A stretch of 64,000 bases of DNA from assembly GCF_022919135.1 (NCBI RefSeq), contig NZ_CP095049.1, positions 248,001-312,000 on the forward strand, written 5' to 3'. A model generated the notes under the pieces. That model was not told the origin of the DNA and did not search any database. It saw nothing but the letters and a program-made list of their open reading frames with translations. Origin of the DNA: Hymenobacter cellulosivorans. Lineage in GTDB: Bacteria; Bacteroidota; Bacteroidia; Cytophagales; Hymenobacteraceae. Positions within the stretch are counted from its first letter, which is position 1. The number at the start of each line of letters is the position of its first letter. Shown piece by piece: positions 24,506 to 33,043 of the stretch. The position numbers were made by a program, and so were the translations under genes.

Positions 24506-24524
24506 TACTTACGCAAAGTAAGTA
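24506..24524. promoter_or_regulatory. Palindromic operator of the HxlR regulator
   Basis: TACTTAC-GCAAA-GTAAGTA, 7-bp perfect arms with a 5-bp spacer, between the divergent qorB and hxlR genes. A third half-site GTAAGTA occurs at 24537-24543, touching the hxlR start codon, which suggests autoregulation. Confidence 0.7.
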
Positions 24525-24541
24525 CGCACAGAAAGGTAAGT

Positions 24542-24979
24542 ATGAAAAAAGTTAGTCAACCACCAGCCGCCCCCGTCCTCACCCTCACCGATAAGTTACA
24601 GCGGGGCGACTTGCTGTCGGCGGGCTGCCCGTCTCGCACGGTGCTCAAGCACATTACCAGCCGCTGGGGCGTGTTGGCCCTGATGGTACTAGATGGCGAA
24701 ACCCGCCGTTTCAGTGAGCTGCGGCGCCAGATTGATGGGGTGAGTGAACGGATGCTGGCTCAAACGCTGCAGTGGCTGGAAGCCGACGGGCTGGTGAAAC
24801 GTGTGGCCTACGACGTGGTGCCGCCCCACGTAGAGTACAGCCTGACGCCCCTGGGCCAGCAGGCAGCCCAGAAAGTGCGTGCCCTAGCCGATTGGATAGA
24901 AGTGAGTTTCCCCGACGTTTTGCAGCACTGGAATAAAGCCGAAGCCGCGACACAGGCGGTTCCAGCCGACCTCCAGTAG
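24542..24979 (+). CDS. HxlR-family transcriptional regulator (QorR/YodB-like)
   Basis: A 145-residue winged-helix regulator. Start at ATG 24542; the ORF also runs up to 24500, but that would translate the operator. It shows the family pattern AGCPSRTVLKHITSRWGVLA, RFSELRRQIDGVSERMLAQT, LQWLEADGLVKRVAYDVVPP and VEYSLTPLGQ. The conserved cysteine at residue 29, just before the first helix, is the redox/electrophile sensor in QorR and YodB. It lies divergent from qorB with a palindromic operator between, so it very likely represses qorB and itself. The oxidation response is known for relatives and inferred here. Confidence 0.9.
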   Translation: MKKVSQPPAAPVLTLTDKLQRGDLLSAGCPSRTVLKHITSRWGVLALMVLDGETRRFSELRRQIDGVSERMLAQTLQWLEADGLVKRVAYDVVPPHVEYSLTPLGQQAAQKVRALADWIEVSFPDVLQHWNKAEAATQAVPADLQ

Positions 24980-25018
24980 CCTGCTTGTTTGCCCGCAGGC
25001 CAACAATTACTGACTAAG

Positions 25019-26056
25019 CTAAGCCGGGCGAATGGATGACTGGCGGATAATCAGCTGGGTGGGCAGCACCTGCTGGCTTAGCCCAATGGCTGGCTCGGCC
25101 GACGGCTGGAGCTCTTCCAACAGGATGTCGATGACGTTTTTGGCTATGCTCTCCACCGGTTGGGCAATGGCGGTAATGGCCGGGGTATAGAGCCGAAACA
25201 GGTCGTGGTCATCGTAGGAAATGACGGCCAGATCGGCCGGAATCCGGCGCTGCAATTGGGCAATGGCCTCCAGACCATAGATGGTCAGGTAGTTGGTGGC
25301 AAAGATTATAGCGTCGCACTCGGGCATATCCCGAATAAAGTCGTGGATGTCGGCCACGACTTTCTCGGTTTCCTTCGTCACGACTACGCGCTTTACCTGG
25401 GCGGGCAGATTGTGTTCCTGCAGGGCCTGGGTATAACCACGCAGCCGCTCCTCCATCTGGGTCTGGGTGGAGTCGATGGTGACGAAGGCCACGCGGCGGC
25501 AACCCTGCTCCAGCAGATGTTGGGTGGCCGCGTAGGTTCCCTGGGCCCCATCGACGACGACGTAGTTGGTAGATAAATCCGGCAGGTGACGGTCGAAGAG
25601 CACGGTCGGCGTTTGCTCGCGCAGAATGGCGCTGACTTCCTTTTCAATGCCTTCAGAGGGCACGATGATGAAGCCGTCGACGTGGCGCTCCCGGAACATG
25701 GAAATCAGCTCCTTGGTCTTGGCCGGGTCATTGTCGGTGCTGCAGTAAATGATGCGGTAGCCCCGCTCGAAGGCCTGCTTCTCAATCAGCCAAGCCACGG
25801 TGGCAAAAAAAGAGTTGGAAATATCTTCCACAACCAGCCCGATGACGTGAGTTTTGCCTGTGCGCAGGCTTTTGGCCAGCTGATTGGGCTTATACCCCAC
25901 CTCCTCGACGTAGGCCAATACCCGCTGGGCTACGGCGTCGCTGATACGGCTTTGCTTGGCTTTGCCGTTGAGCACTAAAGACACGGTAGCAATGGAAACC
26001 TGCAAGTGGCTGGCCACATCGTTGATCAATGTCCTTTTTTTCACCTTGCTGTCCAT
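25019..26056 (-). CDS. LacI-family transcriptional regulator
   Basis: A 345-residue regulator starting at MDSKVKKRTLINDVASH, 26 bases downstream of a -7 element. The N-terminal HTH is TLINDVASHLQVSIATVSLV with the hinge segment NGKAKQSRIS and VGYKPNQLAKSLRTGKTHVI. The rest is a periplasmic-binding-protein-like sensor domain (GLVVEDISNSFFATVAWLIE; VDGFIIVPSEG; VLFDRHLPDLSTNYVVVDGA; AVISYDDHDLFRLYTPAITA; IIRQSS). It resembles Bacteroidota regulators of sugar use, but no sugar operon is adjacent. A second LacI gene lies divergent from it. Confidence 0.9.
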   Translation of the reverse strand: MDSKVKKRTLINDVASHLQVSIATVSLVLNGKAKQSRISDAVAQRVLAYVEEVGYKPNQLAKSLRTGKTHVIGLVVEDISNSFFATVAWLIEKQAFERGYRIIYCSTDNDPAKTKELISMFRERHVDGFIIVPSEGIEKEVSAILREQTPTVLFDRHLPDLSTNYVVVDGAQGTYAATQHLLEQGCRRVAFVTIDSTQTQMEERLRGYTQALQEHNLPAQVKRVVVTKETEKVVADIHDFIRDMPECDAIIFATNYLTIYGLEAIAQLQRRIPADLAVISYDDHDLFRLYTPAITAIAQPVESIAKNVIDILLEELQPSAEPAIGLSQQVLPTQLIIRQSSIRPA

Positions 26057-26081
26057 GGGGCATTTTCTGGGTACGTAGCCG

Positions 26082-26089
26082 CAAAAGTA
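26082..26089 (-). promoter_or_regulatory. -7 element of the minus-strand lacI-type gene (TACTTTTG)
   Basis: Plus strand CAAAAGTA, 26 bases before the start at 26056; an exact TAnnTTTG match that supports this start. Confidence 0.5.
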
Positions 26090-26286
26090 GAACAAACCTG
26101 TTTAGCTCGACCATATTAACTACTCGGGGCCGGAACCCGGCCGGGGTAGCCGGGGCGGGTCTTAACGGGGCCGCTCGAAAATAGATGCTGTAAATACGGT
26201 GTCGCGGGACTATTTTGGTGCCCAGGCCAACCCGCCCGGCCCTAAGAACTATCCGGATCCCTTCATCTTTTTTTCCGTTAGAACCC

Positions 26287-27342
26287 ATGGCCACCAAAAA
26301 ACAGCAGACCTCTCTACGGGACCTGGCCCAGCATCTGGGCGTTTCGGCCTCCACCATTTCGCGGGCCCTGGCCAACCACCACGACATCAGCGAGACGACC
26401 AAGGAACGGGTGCGACAGGCGGCCCAGGAGCTCAACTACCGCCCCAACCAGCTAGCCGCCGCCCTGCGCCGGGGCCACAGCAAAACCCTGGGCGTCATCG
26501 TACCCCACATCAAGGGCTATTTCTTTCCGGCCGTTATGAACGGCATCGAGAAAGTAGCTACCCGGGAAGGCTTCAACGTGCTGCTCTGCCAAAGCAACGA
26601 AGACCTGAAGCGGGAGCAGCGCAACATCGAAGCCCTCCTGGCCTCCCAGGTGGAAGGCATTCTGATGTCGGTATCGGCTACTACTTACCAGGAAACCCAG
26701 CACCTGGAGCAGGTGCGGCAGCAGGGTACGCCCCTGGTGTTCTTCGACCGGGTACCCGACTTGCCACGCAGCATGGCCGTCATCCTCGACGATTTTCAGG
26801 GTGCTTACCAATCGGTGCGCCACCTCATTGAGCAGGGCTGCCGCCGCATCGTGCACCTGGCTGGCCCGCAACACCTGAACACCAGCCGTAACCGGTTTCT
26901 GGGCTACAAGGCCGCTCTGGCCGACCACGGCCTGTCCTTCGAGGAAGACTGGGTGTACTCTTTGCCGGCCCTGACCCACGAGGCCGGCCGCCTGGGCATG
27001 CAGCACCTGCTGGCCCTGGAGCCGCCCCTCGACGGAATTTTTGCCGCCTACGCCATTCCGTCGGTGGGCGCGCTGGAGGTGCTGCGCGAAAAGCAGCTGC
27101 GCGTGCCCCAGGATATTGCCCTGGCTTGCTTCAGCAACGAGCCATTTACGACCATGACCCAGCCCCAGATGACGGTAGTCGACCAGCGGGCCGAGCAGAT
27201 GGGCGAAACGGCGGTGCGCCTGTTTCTGCAGCTGCTCAAGCGCGGCCCTGCTTACGAGCCGCCCCACCTGATCCTCAAGCCCGAGCTCATCATCCGCGAC
27301 TCGTCGCTGCACCGCTCCCAGGAGCCGATGGAGGCGCGCTAA
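26287..27342 (+). CDS. LacI-family transcriptional regulator
   Basis: A 351-residue regulator starting at MATKKQQTSLRDLAQHLGVS. The HTH (TSLRDLAQHLGVSASTISRA) with hinge YRPNQLAAALRRGHSKTLGV is complete, and the ligand-binding domain is typical (IVPHIKGYFFPAVMNGIEKV; GFNVLLCQSNEDLKREQRNI; VVDQRAEQMGETAVRLFLQL; PELIIRDS). It lies divergent from a second LacI gene, with 230 bases between the two starts. Its targets are not evident; the cupin gene 100 bases downstream on the same strand is the nearest candidate. A repressor of carbohydrate genes is the usual role of the family. Confidence 0.9.
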   Translation: MATKKQQTSLRDLAQHLGVSASTISRALANHHDISETTKERVRQAAQELNYRPNQLAAALRRGHSKTLGVIVPHIKGYFFPAVMNGIEKVATREGFNVLLCQSNEDLKREQRNIEALLASQVEGILMSVSATTYQETQHLEQVRQQGTPLVFFDRVPDLPRSMAVILDDFQGAYQSVRHLIEQGCRRIVHLAGPQHLNTSRNRFLGYKAALADHGLSFEEDWVYSLPALTHEAGRLGMQHLLALEPPLDGIFAAYAIPSVGALEVLREKQLRVPQDIALACFSNEPFTTMTQPQMTVVDQRAEQMGETAVRLFLQLLKRGPAYEPPHLILKPELIIRDSSLHRSQEPMEAR

Positions 27343-27442
27343 CCGGCTTTTTTTCTTTCGTCGTTGAGTTGGGAGGTTCGCCCGGATGCTCGTATTTTTC
27401 AGACCTGACCTCTTCCCCCTCCACCCTCCTCCTTTTCCGCCT

Positions 27443-27946
27443 ATGCGTACCGACTTGTCCAAGCAACAGCTTTTCGAGCAAACCCAGCAGCAACTCCACA
27501 CCCAGGGCTTTGGTATCACGCAGCAGGACCAGACGCGGCCCTGGGGCGGTTTTTTCGTGCTCGATGAAGACCAGGCCCAGCAGTTTGCCGATACCTACTT
27601 CGAGGGTTTACCCGTGGATCAACTGCGGATTTCGGGCAAGCTCAGTCCTAAAATCCTGCTCGTAGCCCCGCACCAGCGGCTGTCCTGGCAATACCACCAC
27701 CGCCGGGCCGAAATCTGGAAGGTGGTGCGCGGCACGGTGGGCGTCATTACCAGCCCCACCGACGAAGAGGGCGAGTTGCAGACCTACAGCCCGGGCCAGA
27801 CCATCACGCTGCGCCAGGGCGAGCGGCACCGCCTGGTAGGCCTCGACGACTGGGGCATGATAGCCGAAATCTGGCAGCACACCGACGCCCAGCAGCCCTC
27901 CGACGAAAACGACATTGTGCGCGTGCAAGACGACTTTGGCCGGTAA
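27443..27946 (+). CDS. Cupin, mannose-6-phosphate isomerase type II-like
   Basis: A 167-residue single-domain cupin. Start at ATG 27443 (MRTDLSKQQLFEQ). The cupin motifs are QRLSWQYHHRRAEIWKVVRG (a metal site with HHRRAE) and PGQTITLRQGERHRLVGLDD (second motif, GxxHR), as in the C-terminal cupin of type II phosphomannose isomerases. The RPWGGFFVLDE segment near the N-terminus is also of that family. It lacks the nucleotidyltransferase part of bifunctional enzymes. The likely substrate is a sugar phosphate, but the exact one is unknown. Confidence 0.8.
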   Translation: MRTDLSKQQLFEQTQQQLHTQGFGITQQDQTRPWGGFFVLDEDQAQQFADTYFEGLPVDQLRISGKLSPKILLVAPHQRLSWQYHHRRAEIWKVVRGTVGVITSPTDEEGELQTYSPGQTITLRQGERHRLVGLDDWGMIAEIWQHTDAQQPSDENDIVRVQDDFGR

Positions 27947-27969
27947 GCGCAGCGGCTTTTGACACCTTC

Positions 27970-28006
27970 AACCAGCCTTTGAACTCCGGTTCGAAGGCTG
28001 GTTTGG
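27970..28006 (+). terminator. Hairpin terminator after the cupin gene
   Basis: AACCAGCCTT (27970-27979) pairs with AAGGCTGGTT (27993-28002), followed by a short T-rich stretch. Confidence 0.65.
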
Positions 28007-28138
28007 CTTTAACGGAGTCCGAAAGCAGGCTTTGTTGGCCTTAGCAGTACGGTGCGGGTGGTGCTGTTCAGGTAAGCTCGGCTCTAACAACTTCCTAAAC
28101 TGGCGGCAGTATTAAGCACTCCTGCTAATCTGCCGCCG

Positions 28139-28684
28139 ATGAATACTTCCCTGTTTTCCCTGCCCGCCTGGCACCAGCCTTCGGGCCACCTGCACGTGGT
28201 TATCGAAACGCCCAAGGGCAGCCGCAATAAGTTTGCCTACGACCCGGAAACGCAGCTTTTCAAACTCAAGGGCACACTTCCCGAGGGCAGCAGCTTCCCC
28301 TACGACTTCGGCTTCGTTCCCTCCACCCTGGGCGCCGATGGTGACCCGCTCGACGTGCTGGTGCTCATGGATGCTCCCGGGTTTGCCGGCTGCTTGCTCG
28401 AAGCCCGCCTCATCGGTGCCATCGAAGCCGACCAGACCGAAGACGGCCACACCGAGCGCAACGACCGGCTGCTAGCCGTATCGGCCAGCAGCCGCCAGCA
28501 TCAGCACATTCGGGAAATCACCGATCTGACGCCCCAGCTGCTGCACGAAATCGAGCATTTCTTTAAGTCGTACAATGAAGCGGCCGGACGCGGATTTCAG
28601 CCCGTGCGCCGGGCCGGGGCTAAGCGGGCCCATACGCTGGTGGAAAAAGCCCAGAAAGAATTCGGCAAATCGTCGGAGCAGTAA
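28139..28684 (+). CDS. Inorganic pyrophosphatase, family I
   Basis: A 181-residue soluble enzyme that hydrolyses pyrophosphate to phosphate with Mg2+, pulling biosynthetic reactions forward. The family signature DGDPLDV (67-73) has the three catalytic aspartates. Upstream residues HVVIETPKGSRNKFAYDPET (Lys/Arg binding the phosphate) and PYDFGFVPSTL are conserved. Length is usual for a bacterial class I enzyme. The C-terminal tail is basic. It is followed by a bidirectional terminator shared with uvrB. Confidence 0.88.
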   Translation: MNTSLFSLPAWHQPSGHLHVVIETPKGSRNKFAYDPETQLFKLKGTLPEGSSFPYDFGFVPSTLGADGDPLDVLVLMDAPGFAGCLLEARLIGAIEADQTEDGHTERNDRLLAVSASSRQHQHIREITDLTPQLLHEIEHFFKSYNEAAGRGFQPVRRAGAKRAHTLVEKAQKEFGKSSEQ

Positions 28685-28769
28685 GGTCGAGAAAACAGGT
28701 GCGCTGGAGGGCCGCGGACACAGGCAGCCCTGTAACAGTTCAGTCGTTTTCCACCATAATGCTATAACA

Positions 28770-28810
28770 AACCGGCCCCAGCAGTCTACAAGAGACTACC
28801 GGGGCCGGTT
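28770..28810. terminator. Bidirectional terminator between ppa-type gene and uvrB
   Basis: A 10-bp perfect stem AACCGGCCCC/GGGGCCGGTT (28770-28779 with 28801-28810) with a further inner stem AGTCT/AGACT. It lies between two convergent genes. Confidence 0.8.
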
Positions 28811-28831
28811 GTGGGTAAGCTACAAGGGCAG

Positions 28832-30865
28832 CTAGTCCCGCTTGGTTTTCAGCATCTGCCGCAATTGGGCCAGCTCGTCGCGGAACTTGGCGGCCTGTAG
28901 GAAGTCGAGGTCCTTGGCGGCGGCTTCCATCTGCTTTTCGGTTTGCTTGATGAGCTTTTCCAGGTCGGGCTTAGTCATCATGGCAATAACCGGCTCGGCG
29001 GCCAGGGTCATCGTATCCGTTTCCGGACCCACGTAAGCGGCCGGCTCGATGCGGCGCTTGTCCGACAGCGAAGTCTGTCCCATGATTTCGTCGTGCGACT
29101 TTTTCACCGTCCGCGGCGTAATGCCGTGTTCTTCGTTGTAAGCCATCTGCACGGCCCGACGGCGGTTCGTCTCGTCGATGGCGCGCTGCATGGAACCCGT
29201 CATCCGGTCGGCGTACATAATCACCTTGCCCTTGTCGTTTCGGGCGGCCCGGCCCATAGTCTGGATCAGGCTGCGCTGGTCGCGCAGGAAGCCTTCCTTA
29301 TCGGCGTCCAGAATAGCTACCAAACTTACTTCGGGCAGGTCCAGACCTTCGCGCAAGAGGTTGACGCCGATAAGCACATCAATAACGCCCAGGCGCAGCT
29401 GCCGCAGGATTTCCACCCGGTCAAGGCTTTTCACGTCGGAGTGTACGTACTGCGACTTGATGCCCAGGCGCTCCATATATTTTTGCAGCTCCTCGGCCAT
29501 GCGTTTGGTGAGCGTGGTCACCAGCACCCGGTCGCCCATTTTCACGCGGTTGTCGACTTCATCCAGCAAATCGTCAATCTGATTAACGCTGGGCCGCACG
29601 TCGATTTCGGGGTCGAGCAGGCCAGTGGGTCGGATAATCTGCTCTACTACCACGCCGTTGGCCTGAGTCAGCTCGTAGTCCGAGGGGGTAGCCGACACGT
29701 AGATGGCCTGCCGGTACATGCTTTCAAACTCGTTGAACGTCAGCGGGCGGTTGTCCATGGCTGAGGGCAACCGGAAGCCGTACTCTACCAGGGCCGTCTT
29801 GCGGCTCCGGTCGCCGCCCCACATGGCCCGCACCTGCGGAATAGTGGCGTGGCTTTCGTCGATAACCAGCAGGTAGTCGTCGGGGAAATAGTCGAGCAGG
29901 CAGAAGGGCCGGGAACCCGGCTCCCGGCCGTCGAAGTAGCGGGAATAGTTCTCGATGCCCGAGCAGTAACCCAGCTCCCGAATCATTTCCAGGTCAAACT
30001 CCGTGCGCTCCATGATGCGCTTGGCTTCCGAGTCGCGCCCCTCCTTCTCGAAGTAGGAGTGCTGCTGCACCATGTCGAACTGGATTTCCTTGATGGCCTG
30101 GTTGAGCGTGTCTTTGCCAGTCACGAAAAGGTTGGCCGGGTACAAGGTCACGCTTTGCTCGTCGCTGAGCTTTTTGCCACTTACCGGGTCAATCTTCTGG
30201 ATGGCCTCGATTTCATCACCGAAAAAGTAGATGCGGTAGGCATAGTCGGCGTAGGCCGGAAACACATCCACCGTGTCGCCCTTCACCCGGAAGGTGCCGC
30301 GCGAAAACTCCACCTCGGTGCGCGAGTACAGAATCTGCACGAACTGATAGAGCAGGTTGTTGCGCGAGTATTTCAAGCCCGGAGCCAGGTAAATAACGTT
30401 TTTGCTGAACTCCTCGGGGTTGCCGATGCCGTAGATACACGACACCGACGCCACCACGATGACGTCGCGCCGGCCGCTGAGCAGCGTGGAGGTGCAGTGC
30501 AGCCGCAGCTTCTCGATTTCCTCGTTAATGGCCAGGTCCTTTTCAATAAAGACGTCGGTGCTGGCAATATAGGCCTCGGGCTGGTAGTAGTCGTAGTAGC
30601 TGATGTAGTACTCAACGGCGTTGTTCGGGAAAAACGACTTGAACTCGCCGTAGAGCTGGGCCGCCAGGGTTTTGTTGTGGCACAGCACCAGCGTGGGCTT
30701 GCCCGTCTGGGCCACTACGTTGGCCACCGTGAAGGTTTTGCCGGTACCCGTGGCGCCAAGCAGCACCTGGGCTGGCTCCCCGCTTTCCACACCCGAGACG
30801 AGCTGGGCAATGGCTTTGGGCTGGTCGCCGGTGGGTTTGAATTCGGAGGTTAGTTGGTAGTCCAT
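28832..30865 (-). CDS. uvrB: Excinuclease ABC subunit B
   Basis: A 677-residue UvrB, the damage-verifying helicase of nucleotide excision repair that hands the lesion to UvrC. Walker A is GATGTGKT (37-44); the beta-hairpin region includes YYDYYQPEAYIASTDVFIEK; the DESHATIPQVRAMWGGDRSR and MGRAARNDKGKVIMYADRMT motifs are conserved. The C-terminal UVR motif EKQMEAAAKDLDFLQAAKF interacts with UvrC. Length and start MDYQLTSEFKPTGDQP match the family. It is a single gene with terminators on each side. Confidence 0.97.
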   Translation of the reverse strand: MDYQLTSEFKPTGDQPKAIAQLVSGVESGEPAQVLLGATGTGKTFTVANVVAQTGKPTLVLCHNKTLAAQLYGEFKSFFPNNAVEYYISYYDYYQPEAYIASTDVFIEKDLAINEEIEKLRLHCTSTLLSGRRDVIVVASVSCIYGIGNPEEFSKNVIYLAPGLKYSRNNLLYQFVQILYSRTEVEFSRGTFRVKGDTVDVFPAYADYAYRIYFFGDEIEAIQKIDPVSGKKLSDEQSVTLYPANLFVTGKDTLNQAIKEIQFDMVQQHSYFEKEGRDSEAKRIMERTEFDLEMIRELGYCSGIENYSRYFDGREPGSRPFCLLDYFPDDYLLVIDESHATIPQVRAMWGGDRSRKTALVEYGFRLPSAMDNRPLTFNEFESMYRQAIYVSATPSDYELTQANGVVVEQIIRPTGLLDPEIDVRPSVNQIDDLLDEVDNRVKMGDRVLVTTLTKRMAEELQKYMERLGIKSQYVHSDVKSLDRVEILRQLRLGVIDVLIGVNLLREGLDLPEVSLVAILDADKEGFLRDQRSLIQTMGRAARNDKGKVIMYADRMTGSMQRAIDETNRRRAVQMAYNEEHGITPRTVKKSHDEIMGQTSLSDKRRIEPAAYVGPETDTMTLAAEPVIAMMTKPDLEKLIKQTEKQMEAAAKDLDFLQAAKFRDELAQLRQMLKTKRD

Positions 30866-30937
30866 TCAGGCAGAAAGGTGACAGCTAAGACAGCCTAGGA
30901 TAACTCCATTGCCGCAAGGTAGGTTTCTTCGGAAACG

Positions 30938-30972
30938 AAAAAACCTGTTCAGATAAATTGAACAGGTTTTTC
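30938..30972 (-). terminator. Terminator between the small lipoprotein gene and uvrB
   Basis: A perfect stem AAAAACCTGTTCA/TGAACAGGTTTTT with a 7-base loop; with A and T runs it can end transcripts from either side. It lies after the stop of the gene at 30995. Confidence 0.85.
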
Positions 30973-30994
30973 TGGAAAACTAGGCTACGGATTC

Positions 30995-31387
30995 TTAGCG
31001 GGTGTCGCGCCAAAGCTGGCAACCGGCAGTGGCCTGAGCAGTGAAATTGGCACACTTCCCGTCGCCCTTGCCGCTAATGCCGCCGCTGGGTGCCCCGACG
31101 TAGCGTAGCTGGTTGTCGTTGAGGTCATACACTTTCGTGTAGCCATCGGGATGGGTTGGCTTTACCAGGAACACAGTCCGGCCCTCCCAGGTGTAGCGCC
31201 ATACTTCGCCGGCCGGGTTGCCTTTGGGGGACTGGAGTAATGCATCAATTAGTGGCTGGGCCCGGGCATCCACGCAGCTTGCGGCCGTATCAGTAGTGGC
31301 TTGGGACTCGGGTGCCACGGTTTCCTTCTGGCACTGAACCATACCCAGGCAGCCCCAGACACTAAGTAAAAACAGTAAAGACTTCAT
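30995..31387 (-). CDS. Small secreted protein, DUF6970-like
   Basis: A 130-residue protein with an N-terminal signal (MKSLLFLLSVWGCLGMVQC) that could act as a lipobox (MVQC, C19), although its -3 residue is unusual. The mature part has LIDALLQSPKGNPAGEVWRY, TWEGRTVFLVKP, KVYDLNDNQLRYVGAPSGGI and SGKGDGKCANF, a pattern I associate with the Bacteroidota DUF6970 family. There are three cysteines in the mature part. The function is unknown. Its start lies 39 bases downstream of the anti-sigma-like gene's stop on the same strand. Confidence 0.75.
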   Translation of the reverse strand: MKSLLFLLSVWGCLGMVQCQKETVAPESQATTDTAASCVDARAQPLIDALLQSPKGNPAGEVWRYTWEGRTVFLVKPTHPDGYTKVYDLNDNQLRYVGAPSGGISGKGDGKCANFTAQATAGCQLWRDTR

Positions 31388-31426
31388 TGCATAAGGTAGA
31401 ATGAGGTGAGATAAAGCAGTTTTTTG

Positions 31427-33043
31427 TTAGCGTACTACCACAGCCGCCTTGCTACCAAACTCCACGCTAGCCTCCAGGCCCACAGCGTAGGGTCGAGCCT
31501 GATAGTTGCTGCGCACCGCATCGGTATTGAGCGTTGAGAGGCCGGCTTCGGCCGTAGGCCCTACGGCGACGCTCCAGCTTGCTGCGCCGGGCTGGTAGCG
31601 CACCCCGCCGCCCGTGTTGACCGAGCCCTGAACTTTGCGGTAGGGCGAGTTAACTGACTTGAGTGTGTAGGAAGTGGTGGCTTCGGGCACGCCTTCCAGC
31701 TCAGAACGCGTGTTGAAGAGCACATTGACGGCGGCTCCCACTTTAGCATAAAGTGACCAGCCGGGCTTGGCCGAGCCGTAGCGTACGCTCACCGGAATAC
31801 CTGCCGTACGGTACCGATACTGGGCCGTGCGCACCTTTACCGGCTGAGGCGGCGTCAGGAAGTCATTCGTCGAGGGCCGGCTGGCCGCGCGAGCTTCTAC
31901 AACGGGCATTTTGCCGTCGAGGAAGTAGTAGGAGGTCTGGGAGGTAGCACGCTGCTCAGCTACGGCCAGCCCGGCGCTTACCGTTAGGTGTTTCGAAGCG
32001 GCGTAACTCGCCGTCAGGGCCACACGCTGGGCAAAGCCGGGCCGCAGGTATTGCCGATACTCATGGGCCGCCTGCTCATACGTACTAGCAGTACGGGCCG
32101 CTGCTACCGAACCATTTACACTATTAGCATAGGTCACGGCGGCTGGCGTAGCAGCAAAGCTCATGTTCGGGTTGTAGGCCGAAGCGGCGTAGCCCCCCAT
32201 CAGACGCCAACGCTTGGGGCGGGCGGCAGCCTCCGGTTTGGTTTCTTCTTGTAAAGCAGCGGGCAGTTGGGCGGCCATCATAGTAGGCGCACTGGGCAGG
32301 GCTGGCTTCAGCGTATCGGGACGGCTGTTACCGGTCAGGCCTGCCAAAGCAACCTTTTGACTATTCAACGCCGTCAGCCAGGTTGCACCGCCAGCCCCCA
32401 CTGGGCGTGCCGCTGCCACTATCCGGTCATAGAATGAGCCGGCCGTAGTAGTAGCAACCCCGTCGTAGGACAGCGAAGATGCCGAGCCGTAAGCGCCCGA
32501 AACAGCACCAGAACCCCGCAGAACATTGGCGCTGCGGTCAGCACCACGCGCCGTAGGGGCAGCCGTTGCGGTGGCGCCAGGCTGCAGGGTTTGCAAGGAG
32601 CCACCCGAGGCCATGTCCGCTTCCGTGGGCCCAGCAATCATGGCGGCAAGGCTAGCTGCCGCAGCTTCTCCTAAATACAGGTCTGACGTGGGGTTAGCAG
32701 TGCCAGCCGGAGCATCAGCTGCCGTATTTGCAGCATGTTGTTTGGCTGAAGCAGCCGGGGCGGAGGCTACGGCGCCCGCCAGCGTAGCCCGGTCCGACTG
32801 GCGCATAGTCAGCCAGCTGCCGGCACCCAGAAACAGCAGAATACAGGCCGCTGCTACCCACCGGTGCCACACTAGGCGGCGACGGAAGGTTTCGTTCTGC
32901 TGCACCAGCAATTCGTGGTCAATTTGTTCCCACAGGTTCATGCGGGGCGCTACCTCAGCTTCGCCCAGCTTCTGCCGAAACAGCTGCTCCAAGTCGCCGG
33001 TGGGTTCCGGGGTGGGCGTATGGTTATTTGCGGTAGGTACCAT
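31427..33043 (-). CDS. Anti-sigma-like membrane protein with C-terminal beta-barrel-type domain
   Basis: A 538-residue protein overlapping the sigma gene's 3' end by 20 bases. Residues 1-60 are cytoplasmic and acidic, including QLFRQKLGEAEVAPRMNLWE, a typical anti-sigma-like start in this phylum. One TM helix is at about 63-82 (WVAAACILLFLGAGSWL). Residues 85-300 are Ala/Ser/Thr-rich, low-complexity and probably disordered. Residues about 305-538 show alternating strands with glycine turns (QRVALTASYAASKHLTVSAG; GIPVSVRYGSAKPGWSLYAK; RPYAVGLEASVEFGSKAAVV), ending in a beta-barrel-like strand. It should sequester the partner ECF factor through the N-terminus. Confidence 0.8.
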   Translation of the reverse strand: MVPTANNHTPTPEPTGDLEQLFRQKLGEAEVAPRMNLWEQIDHELLVQQNETFRRRLVWHRWVAAACILLFLGAGSWLTMRQSDRATLAGAVASAPAASAKQHAANTAADAPAGTANPTSDLYLGEAAAASLAAMIAGPTEADMASGGSLQTLQPGATATAAPTARGADRSANVLRGSGAVSGAYGSASSLSYDGVATTTAGSFYDRIVAAARPVGAGGATWLTALNSQKVALAGLTGNSRPDTLKPALPSAPTMMAAQLPAALQEETKPEAAARPKRWRLMGGYAASAYNPNMSFAATPAAVTYANSVNGSVAAARTASTYEQAAHEYRQYLRPGFAQRVALTASYAASKHLTVSAGLAVAEQRATSQTSYYFLDGKMPVVEARAASRPSTNDFLTPPQPVKVRTAQYRYRTAGIPVSVRYGSAKPGWSLYAKVGAAVNVLFNTRSELEGVPEATTSYTLKSVNSPYRKVQGSVNTGGGVRYQPGAASWSVAVGPTAEAGLSTLNTDAVRSNYQARPYAVGLEASVEFGSKAAVVVR

